A stretch of 64,000 nt of DNA from Streptomyces sp. NBC_00306 (lineage in GTDB: Bacteria; Actinomycetota; Actinomycetes; Streptomycetales; Streptomycetaceae). The notes below the pieces were generated by a model. That model made no database searches and was not told where the DNA came from. It was given only the letters and a program-made list of their open reading frames with translations. The DNA is taken from positions 2,666,001 through 2,730,000 of the forward strand of contig NZ_CP108032.1 in assembly GCF_036169555.1 (NCBI RefSeq). The letters run 5' to 3'. This document shows, piece by piece, positions 32,569 through 41,357 of this stretch; position 1 is the first letter of the stretch, and each line of letters opens with the position of its first letter. Position numbers and translations under genes: made by a program.

Positions 32569-34509
32569 CTACTTGACGACGGTCAGCGGCAGCAACTTCT
32601 TGCCGGTCGGGCCGATCTGGATGGAGGTGTCGAGCTGAGGACACACCCCACAGTCGAAGCACGGCGTCCAGCGGCAGTCCTCGACCTCGGTCTCGTCCAG
32701 CGAGTCCTGCCAGTCCTCCCAGAGCCAGTCCTTGTCGAGACCGGAGTCCAGGTGGTCCCAGGGCAGGACCTCCTCGTACGTACGCTCCCGGGTGGTGTAC
32801 CAGTCGACGTCCACGCCGAATTCGGGGAGCGTCTTGTCCGCGCAGGCCATCCAGCGGTCGTACGAGAAGTGCTCGCGCCAGCCGTCGAAGCGGCCGCCGT
32901 CCTCGTAGACGGCGCGGATCACGGAGCCGATACGGCGGTCACCGCGCGAGAGCAGGCCCTCGACGATGCCGGGCTTGCCGTCGTGGTAGCGGAAGCCGAT
33001 CGAGCGGCCGTACTTCTTGTCGCCGCGGATCTTGTCGCGCAGCTTCTCCAGCCGCGCGTCGGTCTCCTCGGCGCTCAGCTGCGGGGCCCACTGGAAGGGC
33101 GTGTGCGGCTTCGGGACGAAGCCGCCGATGGAGACGGTGCAGCGGATGTCGTTCTGGCCGGAGACCTTGCGGCCCTCGGCGATGACCTTCACGGCCATGT
33201 CGCCGATCTGCAGGACGTCCTCGTCGGTCTCGGTGGGCAGGCCGCACATGAAGTACAGCTTCACCTGGCGCCAGCCGTTGCCGTAGGCGGTGGAGACCGT
33301 ACGGATCAGGTCCTCCTCCGAGACCATCTTGTTGATGACCTTGCGCAGGCGCTCGGAGCCGCCCTCGGGGGCGAAGGTGAGGCCGGAGCGGCGGCCGTTG
33401 CGGGTCAGTTCGTTGGCCAGGTCGACGTTGAACGCGTCGACGCGGGTGGACGGGAGGGACAGACCGATCTTGTCCTCCTCGTACCGGTCGGCCAGCCCCT
33501 TGGCGATGTCGCCGATCTCGCTGTGGTCCGCGGAGGACAGCGAGAGCAGGCCGACCTCTTCGAAGCCGGTCGCCTTCAGGCCCTTGTCGACCATGTCGCC
33601 GATGCCGGTGATGCTGCGTTCGCGCACCGGGCGGGTGATCATGCCCGCCTGGCAGAAGCGGCAGCCGCGGGTGCAGCCGCGGAAGATCTCGACGGACATG
33701 CGCTCGTGGACGGTCTCGGCGAGCGGGACGAGGGGCTGCTTGGGGTAGGGCCACTCGTCGAGGTCCATGACGGTGTGCTTGGACACGCGCCACGGGACAC
33801 CGGACTTGTTGGGTACGACGCGGCCGATGCGTCCGTCGGGCAGGTACTCGACGTCGTAGAAGGCCGGGACGTAGACGCTGCCGGTCCTGGCGAGGCGGAA
33901 GAGGACCTCCTCGCGGCCGCCGGGGCGTCCTTCCGCCTTCCAGGTGCGGATGATCTCGGTCATGTCGAGGACGGCCTGCTCGCCGTCGCCGATGATCACG
34001 CAGTCGACGAAGTCGGCGATCGGCTCGGGGTTGAAGGCCGCGTGGCCGCCGGCGAGCACGATCGGGTCGTCGAGGGTGCGGTCCCGCGACTCCAGCGGAA
34101 TGCCGGCGAGATCGAGGGCCGTGAGCATGTTGGTGTAACCCAGCTCGGTGGAGAAGCTGAGGCCGAAGACGTCGAAGGCCTTCACCGGGCGGTGCGCGTC
34201 GACGGTGAACTGCGGCACCCGGTGTTCGCGCATCAGCTCTTCGAGGTCGGGCCAGACGCTGTAGGTGCGCTCCGCCAGCACGCCGTCACGCTCGTTCAGT
34301 ACCTCGTAGAGGATCATGACGCCCTGGTTGGGGAGTCCGACCTCGTACGCGTCGGGGTACATGAGCGCCCAGCGGACGTCGCAGGCGTCCCAGTCCTTGA
34401 CGGTGGAGTTGAGTTCTCCTCCGACGTACTGAATCGGCTTCTGGACGTGCGGGAGAAGCGCTTCCAGGCGTGGGAAGACCGACTCGACAGGCATCGTGGT
34501 GTCTCTCAT
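32569..34509 (-). CDS. TIGR03960 family radical SAM protein with B12-binding-like N-terminus
   Basis: 646 residues from 34509; a second ATG at 34494 ('MPVESVFPRLEALLPHVQKP') is just as likely and better matches the conserved start. The N-terminal ~230 residues resemble a cobalamin-binding-type domain ('FGLSFSTELGYTNMLTALDL', 'VLAGGHAAFNPEP'). The radical SAM 4Fe-4S site is 'CTRGCRFCQ' (about residue 290). The tail has a second cysteine cluster 'CRWTPCFDCGVC', probably an auxiliary metal site. The usual partner domain DUF2344 is encoded separately three genes downstream. Its reaction is not known to me; methylthio- or RNA-modifying roles have been suggested by analogy only. Confidence 0.88.
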   Translation of the reverse strand: MRDTTMPVESVFPRLEALLPHVQKPIQYVGGELNSTVKDWDACDVRWALMYPDAYEVGLPNQGVMILYEVLNERDGVLAERTYSVWPDLEELMREHRVPQFTVDAHRPVKAFDVFGLSFSTELGYTNMLTALDLAGIPLESRDRTLDDPIVLAGGHAAFNPEPIADFVDCVIIGDGEQAVLDMTEIIRTWKAEGRPGGREEVLFRLARTGSVYVPAFYDVEYLPDGRIGRVVPNKSGVPWRVSKHTVMDLDEWPYPKQPLVPLAETVHERMSVEIFRGCTRGCRFCQAGMITRPVRERSITGIGDMVDKGLKATGFEEVGLLSLSSADHSEIGDIAKGLADRYEEDKIGLSLPSTRVDAFNVDLANELTRNGRRSGLTFAPEGGSERLRKVINKMVSEEDLIRTVSTAYGNGWRQVKLYFMCGLPTETDEDVLQIGDMAVKVIAEGRKVSGQNDIRCTVSIGGFVPKPHTPFQWAPQLSAEETDARLEKLRDKIRGDKKYGRSIGFRYHDGKPGIVEGLLSRGDRRIGSVIRAVYEDGGRFDGWREHFSYDRWMACADKTLPEFGVDVDWYTTRERTYEEVLPWDHLDSGLDKDWLWEDWQDSLDETEVEDCRWTPCFDCGVCPQLDTSIQIGPTGKKLLPLTVVK

Positions 34510-34546
34510 GAGCGGGTTGGGTGACCATCCAGCGTACCCCCGATGC

Positions 34547-36091
34547 TCACCCGGTCAGCGCAGTCCGAAGATCCTTTTTGGCGGCCTCGGCCCAGACGCC
34601 GGGCAGCTCCCGTTCCAGATCGGCCGCCTCGCTCTCCTCGCGGCCGTGGAGGAGTCCCCAGGTGAAGGCGGATTCTCCGGCGGCGTGGGCCTGGATCGCC
34701 AGATCGCGCAGGGTGCCGCGGGCGACGACGCTGTCCTGGTGGTCGCCGAGCAGGGTCTGCACGCTCTTCATGGCCTTGGCGAAGCGCTTCGCCGGTTTGC
34801 CGAGGGCGGGCCTGGCGGCCTCTCCGGCGTAGCGGGCGCGCTTGGCGGCCTTGCGGGCCTCGTGGAGTGCGATGTCCCGTTCCTCGCCGGGTTCCATGCC
34901 GAGGGCGGGCTCGACCCGGCCGGCGAGGCGCTCGAAGTCCTTGGTGATCGCCTTGGGGATGACGTCGGAGGGGTCGCCGGCGGCGCCCTTGCGCAGCGGC
35001 GGGTCGGCGAGGAGCGCGTCGAGGGTGTCGAGGAGGTCGAGGTAGCGCGTGCTGTCCAGGGTGGCGATGGCCCTGCGGCGGGAGTCGGAGCCCTGTGAGG
35101 CATTCCAGACCTGGAGCCGTGCGCGCACGGGTCCGAGCAGCAGTGTCTGCGGTACGGCGGCGATGCGGGTGTCGAGCCGTGCGGCGAGTACTTCCTGGTC
35201 GCGGGCGACGCCGAGTTCCGCGGCCAGCCACTTGAGCTCGTCGCCGACGGGGTCGGTGACGGTGCGGTCGAGGATCTTGCGGTAGGTCTTGAAGGCGCTG
35301 CGGAGCCTGCGGGTGGCGACGCGCATCTGGTGGACCGAGTCGGGGAGGTCGCGGCGTACGGCGGGGTCGTAGGCGAGGACGGCCTCGATCTGCTCGCGGA
35401 CGTAGTCGAGGATGTAGGCGCCCGCGCTGCCGGGTGTGACGACGGGCCCGGCGGGCTTCCCGTGCGTCTGTTCGGCGCTGTCCTCGTCGGGGGCGGTCTC
35501 CTCCAGTGCGCGGGCCAGTTTGGAGGGGCTCGCGGCCCGGACGAGTCCGGCCTTGCGGAGCTTCTTGTCGATCGCGTCGAGAAGGGCCGGATCTTTGCCG
35601 TCGGCGAGTTCGACCTCGATCTCGTCCCATGCGGCGGTGCGCAGCTCGCCCGGGGCGAGCCGCTGCGCGTGGACGGTGTCCTTGCTGAGTTCGGCCAGGA
35701 GGTCGCCGTTCTCGTCGACCAGGTGGAGGACGTCGCGGGCGGTGCGGAGGCGGACGACGGGTACGAGGCCGGCTCCGCGGACGCGGGCCGTGACGAGGTG
35801 CGCGATCTCCTCGGGGACCTCGTCGGAGAGCGGCGCCTGGATCTCGTCGCGCACGTCGGGCGCGACGGGGAGCTTGAGGTGCCAGCCCGCGTCCGCGCCC
35901 CCGGTCCTGCGGCGCAGGGTGATGGAGGCTGCGGAGAGCCGCAGGTCGGCGGTGTCGTAGTAGACGGCGTCGAGCTCGGTGACGCCCTGTTCGAGCGTTG
36001 CGGCGACTGCGCCGACCTTGGTGAGGTCGGGCAGTTTGGTGTCGGGGGCGGCCTCGTACTTTCGCTCGATCTCTCGCTTGGTGTCCACCAT
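34547..36091 (-). CDS. CYTH-CHAD domain protein
   Basis: 514 residues. The CYTH domain (residues ~1-200) starts with the signature 'EIERKYE' and forms a beta-tunnel that binds triphosphates ('ITLRRRTGGADAGWHLKLP'). The C-terminal CHAD domain (~235-510) is helical and histidine-rich with 'HQMRVATRRLRSAFKTYR' and 'HEARKAAKRARYAGE', which binds polyphosphate in characterised CHAD proteins. Likely a triphosphatase acting on, or targeted to, polyphosphate; the substrate is inferred. It lies between the radical SAM gene and rodA on the same strand, with short gaps. Confidence 0.9.
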   Translation of the reverse strand: MVDTKREIERKYEAAPDTKLPDLTKVGAVAATLEQGVTELDAVYYDTADLRLSAASITLRRRTGGADAGWHLKLPVAPDVRDEIQAPLSDEVPEEIAHLVTARVRGAGLVPVVRLRTARDVLHLVDENGDLLAELSKDTVHAQRLAPGELRTAAWDEIEVELADGKDPALLDAIDKKLRKAGLVRAASPSKLARALEETAPDEDSAEQTHGKPAGPVVTPGSAGAYILDYVREQIEAVLAYDPAVRRDLPDSVHQMRVATRRLRSAFKTYRKILDRTVTDPVGDELKWLAAELGVARDQEVLAARLDTRIAAVPQTLLLGPVRARLQVWNASQGSDSRRRAIATLDSTRYLDLLDTLDALLADPPLRKGAAGDPSDVIPKAITKDFERLAGRVEPALGMEPGEERDIALHEARKAAKRARYAGEAARPALGKPAKRFAKAMKSVQTLLGDHQDSVVARGTLRDLAIQAHAAGESAFTWGLLHGREESEAADLERELPGVWAEAAKKDLRTALTG

Positions 36092-36140
36092 GAGTCGAAC
36101 TTACCCATGATTGGGTTCGCCAGACCCGCGCAGGCAGGCA

Positions 36141-37340
36141 CTACGCAGTTATCGGCCGTTGCACGCGGATGGACTGGAGCAGCCCGACGGCGACCCAGAC
36201 GGCGAACATCGACGAGCCTCCGTAGGACACGAACGGCAGGGGCAGACCGGCGACCGGCATGATGCCGAGGGTCATGCCGACGTTCTCGAAGGACTGGAAG
36301 GCGAACCAGGCGATGATGCCGGCGGCGACGATGGTGCCGTAGAGCTCGGTGGTCTCGCGGGCGATCCGGCAGGCGCGCCAGAGCACCACGCCGAGCAGGA
36401 GCAGGATCAGTCCGGCGCCGAGGAAGCCGAGTTCTTCGCCGGCGACGGTGAAGACGAAGTCGGTCTGCTGCTCGGGGACGAACTGGCCGGTGGTCTGGGA
36501 GCCCTTGAACAGGCCGGTGCCGCTCAGGCCGCCGGATCCGATGGCGATCCGCGCCTGGTTGGTGTTGTAGCCGACTCCGGCGGGGTCGAGTTCGGGGTTG
36601 GCGAACGCCGCGAAGCGGTTGATCTGGTACTCGTCGAGGACGCCGAGGGCCGCGACGGCGACGGCGCCGATGACGCCGGTGCCGATGATCCCGAGGATCC
36701 AGCGGTTGGAGGCGCCGGAGGCGAGCAGGACGCCGAGCACGATGACGGCCATCACCATGACCGAGCCGAGGTCGGGCATCAGCATCACGATGGCCATCGG
36801 CACGAGCGCGAGGCCGAGGGACTTGGCGACGGTGCGGTGGTCCGGATGGACGAGGTCGCCCGCGTCGACGCGGGCGGCGAGCATCATCGCCATGCCGAGG
36901 ATGATCGTGATCTTCACGAACTCGGACGGCTGGATGGAGAAGCCGCCGCCGAGCACGATCCAGGCGTGCGCGCCGTTGATGGTCGCGCCGACGGGTGTGA
37001 GGACGAGCAGCACGAGGACGACGGAGATCCCGTAGAGCACGGGGACGGCTCCGCGCAGGGTGCGGTGTCCGAGCCAGATCGTGCCGACCATCAGGGCGAG
37101 GCCGATGCCGGTGTTGAGGACGTGCCGGAACAGGAAGTAGTAGGGGTCTCCGTGGTTGAGCGCCTCGCGGTTGCGGGTCGCGGACCACACGAGGAGCGAT
37201 CCGACGAAGGAGAGGGCGATCGCGGAGAACAGCAGGGGCCAGTCGAGTCTGCGCACGACGGAGTCGCGTGCGGACAGACGGGTCCACATACCGCCGCGCT
37301 GCGGGCCGTATCCGGAGACGGAGAAGCCATTGCCGGCCAT
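36141..37340 (-). CDS. rodA: SEDS peptidoglycan polymerase RodA
   Basis: 399 residues with about ten transmembrane segments. SEDS signatures include 'GATINGAHAWIVLGGGFSIQ' (with the conserved W and Q-P-S-E following), 'PDLGSVMVM', 'GLSGTGLFKGSQTTGQFVPE' with the catalytic-region Asp just after, and 'PFVSYGGSS' near the C-terminus. It polymerises glycan strands from lipid II with the transpeptidase encoded just upstream (3-nt gap). Part of the mreB-mreC-mreD-mrdA-rodA group, which in Streptomyces acts mainly in spore-wall synthesis. Confidence 0.95.
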   Translation of the reverse strand: MAGNGFSVSGYGPQRGGMWTRLSARDSVVRRLDWPLLFSAIALSFVGSLLVWSATRNREALNHGDPYYFLFRHVLNTGIGLALMVGTIWLGHRTLRGAVPVLYGISVVLVLLVLTPVGATINGAHAWIVLGGGFSIQPSEFVKITIILGMAMMLAARVDAGDLVHPDHRTVAKSLGLALVPMAIVMLMPDLGSVMVMAVIVLGVLLASGASNRWILGIIGTGVIGAVAVAALGVLDEYQINRFAAFANPELDPAGVGYNTNQARIAIGSGGLSGTGLFKGSQTTGQFVPEQQTDFVFTVAGEELGFLGAGLILLLLGVVLWRACRIARETTELYGTIVAAGIIAWFAFQSFENVGMTLGIMPVAGLPLPFVSYGGSSMFAVWVAVGLLQSIRVQRPITA

Positions 37341-37343
37341 GTC

Positions 37344-39509
37344 TCAGTCCCTCCGCGCGGGCGGTCCCGCGAGCTGCTGTTCGGCCGGGGCCTCGGGCTT
37401 CTTGGGCTGGTACGGCTGGATCTTCGGGGCGTCGATGGAGCCGTCGGGCTGGATCTTCGGCAGTGCGGTCTGCGGGGCGGGCATGAGGGCCTTCTTGAGG
37501 TCCTGGGCGCCCTTCTCGTCGAGTCCGTACATGGCTTCGTAGATCTTGCGGACGGCGGGTCCGGACGCTCCGGAACCCGTACCACCCTGGGCGATCGTCA
37601 TGATGATCGTGTAGTCGTTCGTGTAGGAGACGAACCATGAGGTCGTCTGCTTGCCGTAGACCTCGGCCGTACCCGTCTTGGCGTGCATCGGGATCTTGTC
37701 CTGCGGCCAGCCGCCGAATCGCCAGGCGGCGGAGCCGCGGGTGGTGACTCCCGCGAGGGCGGCGTCTATCTGCTTCCTGGTCTTGGTGTTCATCGGCAGC
37801 TTGCCGTGCGAGGTGGGCTTGATCTGCTCGACGCTCTTGCCGTCCGCGCTGATGATCGCCTTGCCGATGGTGGGGTTGAAGAGGGTGCCGCCGTTGGCGA
37901 TGGCCGCGTAGATGGTGGCCATCTGGATCGGGGTGACGAGGGTGTCTCCCTGGCCGATCGAGTAGTTGACGGAGTCACCGGCGCGCATCCGGTTGCCTTC
38001 GAGGCAGTTCTCGTACGCGATCTTCTCGACGTAGTCGCCGTTCCTCTTGCCCTGCTTGCACCAGCCGTCCTTGTTCGCCTCCCAGAAGCTCTGCTTCCAC
38101 TGGCGGTCGGGGACGCGGCCGCTGACCTCGTTGGGGAGGTCGATGCCGGTCTCCTTGCCGAGGCCGAACTGGTGGGCGGTCTTGTAGAACCAGTCGTTGG
38201 GCTTCTTCTTGGGCTTGGTGCCGCCGTCCTTCTGCCACTCGCGGTGGGCGAGGCCGTAGTAGACGGTGTCGCAGGAGACCTCGAGGGCGCGGCCGAGGCT
38301 GATGCTGCCGTAGCCCTTGGACTCGAAGTTCTTGAAGACCTGGCCGCCGACGGAGTACGAGCTCGGGCAGGGGTAGTTGCCGTTGAACTCGTATCCGGCG
38401 TTGACCGCGGCGGTGGAGGAGATCACCTTGAAGATCGAGCCGGGTGCGGCCTGGCCCTGGATGGCGCGGTTGAGCAGCGGGTAGTTCGAGGACTTGCCGG
38501 TGAGCCTGGCGTAGTCCTTGCCGGAGATGCCGCCGACCCAGGCGTTGGGGTCGTAGGTGGGCTGGGAGGCCATGGAGATGATCCGGCCGGTCTTGTTCTC
38601 CATGACCACGACGGCGCCCGCGTCGGCCTTGTAGTTCTCGTTGGTGTTGCGGTCGTGCTCCTTGCGGGCTTCCTTCATGGCGAAGTTGAGCTCGTACTCG
38701 GCGACGGCCTGCACCCGGGCATCGATGGAGGTGACGACGTTGGCGCCGGGCTGGGCGAGGTCCTTGTCGGCCTGGCCGATGACGCGGCCGAGGTTGTCGA
38801 CCTCGTAGCGGGTGACGCCGGCGTTGCCGCGCAGGGCCTTGTCGTAGGTGCGCTCGAGTCCGGAGCGGCCGACCTGGTCGGAGCGCAGGAAGGGCGAGTC
38901 GGTGTCCTTGGCCTTCTCGATCTCCTCGTCGGTGACGGGTGAGAGATAGCCGAGGACCTGCGCGGTGTTGGTCTTGCCGGGCGCGGCGTAGCGGCGTACG
39001 GCGGTGGGCTCGGCCGTGATGCCGGGGAAGTCCTCGGCGCGTTCACGGATCTGGAGGGCCTGCTGGGTGGTGGCCTCGTCGGTGACGGGGATCGGCTGGT
39101 AGGGCGAGCCGTTCCAGCAGGGCTGCGGGGTCTTGGAGTCGCAGAGCCTGACCTTGTCCATGACGTCCTTCGGCTTCATGCCGAGGACCGCGCCGAGCCG
39201 GGTGAGGACGGCCTTGCCGTCGTCCTTCATCTTCATCAGCTCGGTGCGGGACGCGGAGACGACCAGGCGGGTCTCGTTGTCGGCGAGGGGGACGCCGCGG
39301 GAGTCGAGGATCGAGCCGCGGACCGCGGGCTGGACGACCTGCTGGACGTGGTTGTTCTTGGCCTCGTCGGTGTACTCCTGGCCGTTGCGGATCTGGATGT
39401 ACCAGAGGCGTCCGCCGAGTGTGAGGAGGAGGGAGAAGACGAGGACCTGGATGACGACGAGCCGGATCTGGACCCGAGGGGTCCGGCCGGTCTCGGGGAT
39501 GTTGCTCAT
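37344..39509 (-). CDS. mrdA: Class B penicillin-binding protein 2 (transpeptidase)
   Basis: 721 residues. One N-terminal membrane anchor ('LVVIQVLVFSLLLTLGG', residues ~17-35), a dimerisation domain, then the transpeptidase domain with the active-site motif SxxK in 'GSIFK', an SxN-type motif in 'SVNYS', and KTGT in 'HAKTGTAEVYG'. It cross-links peptidoglycan outside the membrane with RodA as polymerase partner. The C-terminal tail is proline/lysine-rich. It lies between mreD (19 nt) and rodA (3 nt) in the mre operon. GAGGGGG precedes the ATG. Confidence 0.95.
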   Translation of the reverse strand: MSNIPETGRTPRVQIRLVVIQVLVFSLLLTLGGRLWYIQIRNGQEYTDEAKNNHVQQVVQPAVRGSILDSRGVPLADNETRLVVSASRTELMKMKDDGKAVLTRLGAVLGMKPKDVMDKVRLCDSKTPQPCWNGSPYQPIPVTDEATTQQALQIRERAEDFPGITAEPTAVRRYAAPGKTNTAQVLGYLSPVTDEEIEKAKDTDSPFLRSDQVGRSGLERTYDKALRGNAGVTRYEVDNLGRVIGQADKDLAQPGANVVTSIDARVQAVAEYELNFAMKEARKEHDRNTNENYKADAGAVVVMENKTGRIISMASQPTYDPNAWVGGISGKDYARLTGKSSNYPLLNRAIQGQAAPGSIFKVISSTAAVNAGYEFNGNYPCPSSYSVGGQVFKNFESKGYGSISLGRALEVSCDTVYYGLAHREWQKDGGTKPKKKPNDWFYKTAHQFGLGKETGIDLPNEVSGRVPDRQWKQSFWEANKDGWCKQGKRNGDYVEKIAYENCLEGNRMRAGDSVNYSIGQGDTLVTPIQMATIYAAIANGGTLFNPTIGKAIISADGKSVEQIKPTSHGKLPMNTKTRKQIDAALAGVTTRGSAAWRFGGWPQDKIPMHAKTGTAEVYGKQTTSWFVSYTNDYTIIMTIAQGGTGSGASGPAVRKIYEAMYGLDEKGAQDLKKALMPAPQTALPKIQPDGSIDAPKIQPYQPKKPEAPAEQQLAGPPARRD

Positions 39510-39528
39510 GCTGCGTGTGCCCCCTCGT

Positions 39529-40197
39529 TCACAGTCGCTTGACTCCCTTGATGCGGCCGGCGCGGGCCGCTCTGGTCCTGGCGGCCTTCAGCCGCAGGCC
39601 GCCGCGCTGGCTGCCGATCCGCAGGCCGGTGCCGGAGGCGAGCCAGCCGGAGGCGACGTCCCCGGCGTTGCTGGTCTGGCTGTTCTCGAGCGGATCGTTG
39701 TCGGCGCGTCTGGCGAGCGCCATGATCAGCGGCACGGTGAACGGCGCGAGCAGCAGGTCGTAGACGGCGGCCGTGAACAGCAGGCTGCCGAGGCCCACAT
39801 GGCGGGCGGCGGTGTCGCCGACGAGGGCGCCCACCCCGGCGTACAGCAGGGTCGAGCCGACGGCGGCAGCGACGACGACGAGCATCGGTCCGGTGGCGGA
39901 CCTGAACCGGCCGGTGTCGGGGCGGGCGAGGCCCGCGAGGTAGCCGATCACGCAGAGCACGAGCGCGTAGCGCCCGGCGGCGTGGTCGGCGGGCGGTGCG
40001 AGGTCGGCGAGGAGTCCCGCGCCGAAGCCGATGAAGGCTCCCGCCATGTGGCCGTAGACGAGCGCGAGTCCGAGGACGACGAGCAGCATCAGGTCGGGAA
40101 CGGCACCGGGCAGCTGGAGGCGGGCGAGGATGGAGACCTGGATGACGAGAGCGACCACGACGAGCGTCGTCGAGAGAAGCATCCGGTTGAAACGCAT
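39529..40197 (-). CDS. mreD: Rod shape-determining protein MreD
   Basis: 222 residues with five to six hydrophobic helices ('LSTTLVVVALVIQVSILARL' first) and a basic C-terminal tail. It links the MreB/MreC complex at the membrane. AGGAG stands 10 nt before the ATG and only 13 nt separate it from mreC. Family sequence is weakly conserved, so the call relies on the topology and its place between mreC and mrdA. Confidence 0.92.
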   Translation of the reverse strand: MRFNRMLLSTTLVVVALVIQVSILARLQLPGAVPDLMLLVVLGLALVYGHMAGAFIGFGAGLLADLAPPADHAAGRYALVLCVIGYLAGLARPDTGRFRSATGPMLVVVAAAVGSTLLYAGVGALVGDTAARHVGLGSLLFTAAVYDLLLAPFTVPLIMALARRADNDPLENSQTSNAGDVASGWLASGTGLRIGSQRGGLRLKAARTRAARAGRIKGVKRL

Positions 40198-40210
40198 GAC
40201 GGATCAGCTC

Positions 40211-41191
40211 CTACTGCTGGTCGTTCTGGTCGTCGGCATTGCCGGAGTCCTCGCCGTTGCCCGCGTTGTCCCCGCTGCCGGCGCTCGGCGTGACGGTCAC
40301 GGTGACCGTGGGCGTGGGCCGGGGCGCTGCGGGTTTCGGCGGCAGGACGGTGTCGCGCGGGTCGGAGCGAGGGGCTACGACGACCACGCCGACGATGTCG
40401 AGCTTGCTGAAGCCGACGTAGGGCCGGACGAAGATGTTGCGGGTCAGGTCGCCGCCGGTGGGGTCGACGCGGACCACCTCACCGACGGGGACGCCCGGCA
40501 CGAACGGCTTGTCGGCCTGGGAGCCGAAGGTGACCAGCCGGTCGCCCTTCTTCACCTTGGACTTGCCGTTGAGCAGCTGGACGGAGAGCGGACGGTCGCC
40601 CTGACCGGTGGCGAAGCCGAGCTCGTCGGTCTTCTCCATCCGGGTGCCGACGGTGAAGTCCGGGTCGTTGGCCAGCAGTACGGTCGCCGTGCCGGGGCCG
40701 ACGGTGGTGACGCGGCCGACGAGTCCGTCGCCGTTCAGCACGGTCATGTCGCGTTTGATGCCGTCGTCGGAACCGACGTCGATGGTGACGGTCCACGAGA
40801 AGCCCTGGGCGGCTCCTATGGCGATGACCTCCGCGCCCTTGATGCCGTACTGCCCGGCGCCCGCGGTCTTGAGCATCTTGTCGAGCTCGCGCGCGCGGCT
40901 GCGGTTGCGGTCGTCGCTTCCGAGTCTGGCCTTGAGCGCGGCGTTCTCGCGCTCCAGCACGGCGATGCGGTCGTGTCGCTCCCCGGAGTCCCGTACGGCT
41001 CCGATGGCGTTGCCGATCGGGTCGACCGCTGCGGCCACGCCGTTCTCGACGGGCCCGAAGGCCGAGGCGGCGGCCTGCCGGGCGCCGTCGACGGGTGAGT
41101 CCTCGCCCCCGCGGATGTCCACCGTGATCAAAGCGAACGCGATGGCGATCAGCAGCACCAGGAGCAGCCGGCTCTCTCGTGTGTCCCTCAC
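40211..41191 (-). CDS. mreC: Cell shape-determining protein MreC
   Basis: 326 residues; GTG start. One membrane segment near the N-terminus ('LLLVLLIAIAFALITVDI'), a coiled coil ('RIAVLERENAALKARLG', ~75-105), then the beta-barrel ectodomain ('GLVGRVTTVGPGTATVLL'). A disordered acidic/Gln tail follows a Pro-Thr stretch. It forms the extracytoplasmic scaffold for PBP2 and RodA. It is separated from mreB by 166 nt containing a hairpin and an AT-rich dyad, so it may have its own promoter. Confidence 0.95.
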   Translation of the reverse strand: MRDTRESRLLLVLLIAIAFALITVDIRGGEDSPVDGARQAAASAFGPVENGVAAAVDPIGNAIGAVRDSGERHDRIAVLERENAALKARLGSDDRNRSRARELDKMLKTAGAGQYGIKGAEVIAIGAAQGFSWTVTIDVGSDDGIKRDMTVLNGDGLVGRVTTVGPGTATVLLANDPDFTVGTRMEKTDELGFATGQGDRPLSVQLLNGKSKVKKGDRLVTFGSQADKPFVPGVPVGEVVRVDPTGGDLTRNIFVRPYVGFSKLDIVGVVVVAPRSDPRDTVLPPKPAAPRPTPTVTVTVTPSAGSGDNAGNGEDSGNADDQNDQQ

Positions 41192-41221
41192 GTGCGGCGG
41201 CCGTGCCTTCCTCGTAGGAAT

Positions 41222-41241
41222 GTTGATGTCTGTATATCAAC
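41222..41241. promoter_or_regulatory. AT-rich dyad upstream of mreC
   Basis: GTTGAT and ATCAAC arms are separated by 8 nt, 31-50 nt before the mreC start. This is strikingly AT-rich in its surroundings and could be an operator or part of an internal mreCD promoter. Confidence 0.4.
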
Positions 41242-41280
41242 GATCTGCTGTACGGGTTGGCAGGCACCCGAACAGGGGAT

Positions 41281-41305
41281 CCCCCGGGCCCGTGGGCCCA
41301 GGGGG
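41281..41305 (-). terminator. Hairpin between mreB and mreC
   Basis: 10-bp stem with one bulged base and a CGTG loop, about 50 nt after the mreB stop. Consistent with partial termination that makes mreB transcripts more abundant than those of the downstream mre genes. Confidence 0.5.
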
Positions 41306-41357
41306 CAGATCGTCCCTCCCGGGGCCCGACACCCCGGGGCCCCGCCCCCGAACAGAC

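Noticed and set aside
34768..37638. 956-codon minus-strand frame spanning the CYTH-CHAD and rodA genes
   Set aside because: It is out of frame with two well-supported proteins and its product is Arg/Pro-rich nonsense.
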